Assembly (NCBI GenBank): GCA_000787465.1
Contig: JSYX01000168.1
Coordinates: forward strand, 1-31,746
DNA length: 31,746 nucleotides
Direction: 5' to 3'
From: Thermomucor indicae-seudaticae
Lineage: Eukaryota; Mucoromycota; Mucoromycetes; Mucorales; Lichtheimiaceae
In this document: positions 30,181 to 31,746 of the stretch, one piece after another
How positions within the stretch are numbered: the stretch's first letter is position 1
Layout of the letters: every line of letters begins with the position of its first letter
Notes under the pieces: generated by a model
What the model saw: only the letters and a program-made list of their open reading frames with translations
Database searches by the model: none
What the model was told of the DNA's origin: nothing
Translations under genes and position numbers: made by a program

Positions 30181-31077
30181 TTAAGGCCTTTTCCTATGTG
30201 AATCGTGAGACTTTAATCGACAATATGTCAGTTGCAGTATAACACAAAGCACCTTTAAACAAAGTATGTGTGAAACCATAGTTTTGAAGAATGCTGGCAC
30301 GAGGCTTTCCTCAATTGGAAACCGTATGGTTTCTCCAATTTGCTGAGCAACGTAGCCATTTCCTTCAGAAGCCAATTTGATGCTAATAATTGCGACCTTC
30401 ATTCCTAGATAGATGCTTTAATACTACGTCCATATTTGATAGAAGTAAGCCTACCGCGAACTTGTATGTTAAGGACATGCAACCTTTTTGCTTAAACGGC
30501 ACAATCTGACAGGCTGGTCGATGATGCATTTCCTTTCGACCGTGATTTTAACTGCATCCGTTGTGTTTTTCTTACAGACTTTGCCAAAATGGTAAATTCT
30601 CCATTCGATACGTTGTATAGTTTGTCTTTATGTCGGAAGACGATCCGCAAGTCAACCTTGAAAGCTCCCCTGGTATTTTCGTTCAAATGGTCTCGAAGTT
30701 GGGCAACCTCATGTGATGCAGAGTTCTCAGACTCTCACCTATAAGTACATTTAATGCTGGTGACGATTAGATGGATTTTGCACTTACAGTCGGGGATCCA
30801 CGATTGAATCTTCAAAAAGAATGTCAAAGATGCGGCTGTAGAACTTTGCTACAATATCGGTTTCCGTCATTTCGTTCCAGTTGTTGATATACTTCCGGAT
30901 ATGCGGGAAGAGATCCAAACTACAAACTTGTATTACAAGAGCTGAAATAAAATGGTACGGAGCACATGGATGAGAACTTACATATGACTGTAAATACGGT
31001 AAAGACGTCGTTCGTGATCTGTCTTCGACATCGCGATAAAAAGCGAGGGAATCCAAGTATCTGTCTTTTGCGGACAT
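30181..31077 (-). pseudogene. broken multi-exon gene, probable lineage-specific family
   Basis: Minus-strand blocks fit one ancestral gene. The first (to 30788) includes LFPHIRKYINNWNEMTETDI and FYSRIFDILFEDSIVDPR. A 56-nt GT-AG intron then leads into a TGA followed by ESENSASHEVAQLRDHL and FKVDLRIVF. After TAA at 30492-30494 the same frame continues as AKRLHVLNIQVRG, across a 50-nt intron (30405-30454), to MKVAIISIKLASEGNGYVAQ, and on to 30181. Two in-frame stops interrupt otherwise good coding sequence and splice sites. I recognise the style of hypothetical proteins that are multicopy in Mucoromycota but cannot name a domain. Confidence 0.5.
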
Positions 31078-31746
31078 TCTTTCTTATGATAGACGGACAA
31101 TATTGCGATGAGAGTCCATATCGAGCGTCCTCTATAGTGGAGAATAATGTTGTTACCAGTATTCCCGCACACCGCGCGGCCAGCGCGCCCTTGCAGCAAA
31201 GCCAAAAGACGATGACGTGGCAACCGCCCCGCATGACGAATCACCCAGCTGTAACAAAGGAGGCTCGCAGACCCGCCCAACAGGAATACAAAATTTAGAG
31301 ACCTGCAAACTTGACAGCGCCAAGATGTCCAGACAGGTCTGCCGCCTCGGACATGGCGACATGACGTTCACACGCAGCGATGGAAGGCAAAGTGCCTTTA
31401 AGAAAAAGAACAGAAAGCATTCGTCCATTTTATACTGTATGGTCTGATGATGTCAGCCGTAAGTTTCATGCAACTTGTCTGTTTCATGTGATTCTTGGAA
31501 AAGTGGGTCCTCACTTGTTATCGAAAGTCTTTTGGTGCTGTTGGCAATATAGCATCTGGTTCCACATTCGGTTTGCAGAATGTACGATAAGTTTAACAGG
31601 TTGGAATAATGGTATTAAGACAAACCGGTAAGCCTCACTTTTGCTTCAATCAGGGGAATAGGAGGTGGTAGTTTCATATTTCCTTACGGAAGATGGTCAA
31701 CGATGAGCTGGTAAATGCTAGGTTTACAGGTGAAGACTGCGTTGTG
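31078..31746. other. window end, no gene accepted
   Basis: Overlapping open frames on both strands have no coherent motif. Upstream exons of the broken gene at 30181-31077 may lie here. Confidence 0.3.

Noticed and set aside
1..31746. CRISPR arrays, bacterial operons, riboswitches
   Set aside because: No regularly spaced repeats or bacterial signals; introns show that the DNA is eukaryotic.

Overview
The window reads as a gene-dense piece of an early-diverging fungal genome, most likely Mucoromycota (probably Mucorales). The evidence is many short GT-AG introns of about 50-75 nt, compact intergenic regions, single-copy genes of fungal type (LSM3, STE24, SUA5, DNMT2, a FAF2/UBXD8-type UBX protein, a NEDD8-protease-type Ulp), and broken genes that look like lineage-specific families I associate with Mucoromycota. 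The phylum assignment is inference. All exon models were built by eye from splice sites, reading frame and family alignment from memory.

Left part (1-8850) is a mobile-element graveyard. A minus-strand Merlin/ISXO2-type transposase (3 exons) is cut off in its catalytic domain and runs in frame into a second, degenerate transposon gene with a C2H2 finger. Upstream lie further coding fragments, one end of a pogo-like element, a multi-exon broken gene on the plus strand (about 5936-7325), and a 176-bp TA-flanked MITE (7441-7616) with nearly perfect 26-bp ends.

The middle part (8859-19111) is ordinary housekeeping sequence: LSM3 and a UBX/UAS/UBA protein diverging from a 137-bp spacer; a small secreted protein; DNMT2 with 9 exons; a polytopic membrane protein whose 5' end does not read cleanly; gluconokinase; and STE24. 

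The right part (19660-26950) holds a possible new small gene, a divergent NAC-beta/BTF3-like gene that I can only splice with a GC-AG intron, a SENP8/Nep1-type protease, a tRNA-like A-box/B-box relic, a Thr/Pro-rich cell-wall-type protein, a short STEEP1 homologue diverging from a small acidic secreted protein, and an intronless SUA5. From 26951 to the end there are no intact genes that I recognise: a 361-bp hAT-type MITE with 8-bp target duplication (28883-29243) and a broken multi-exon gene (30181-31077).

There is no operon-like functional grouping. The shared features are divergent pairs with short spacers (LSM3/UBX, STEEP1/secreted protein) and closely convergent pairs (secreted protein/SUA5, 16 bp apart). 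Ubiquitin-like biology recurs (UBX protein, NEDD8-type protease), but nothing in the sequence links these genes.
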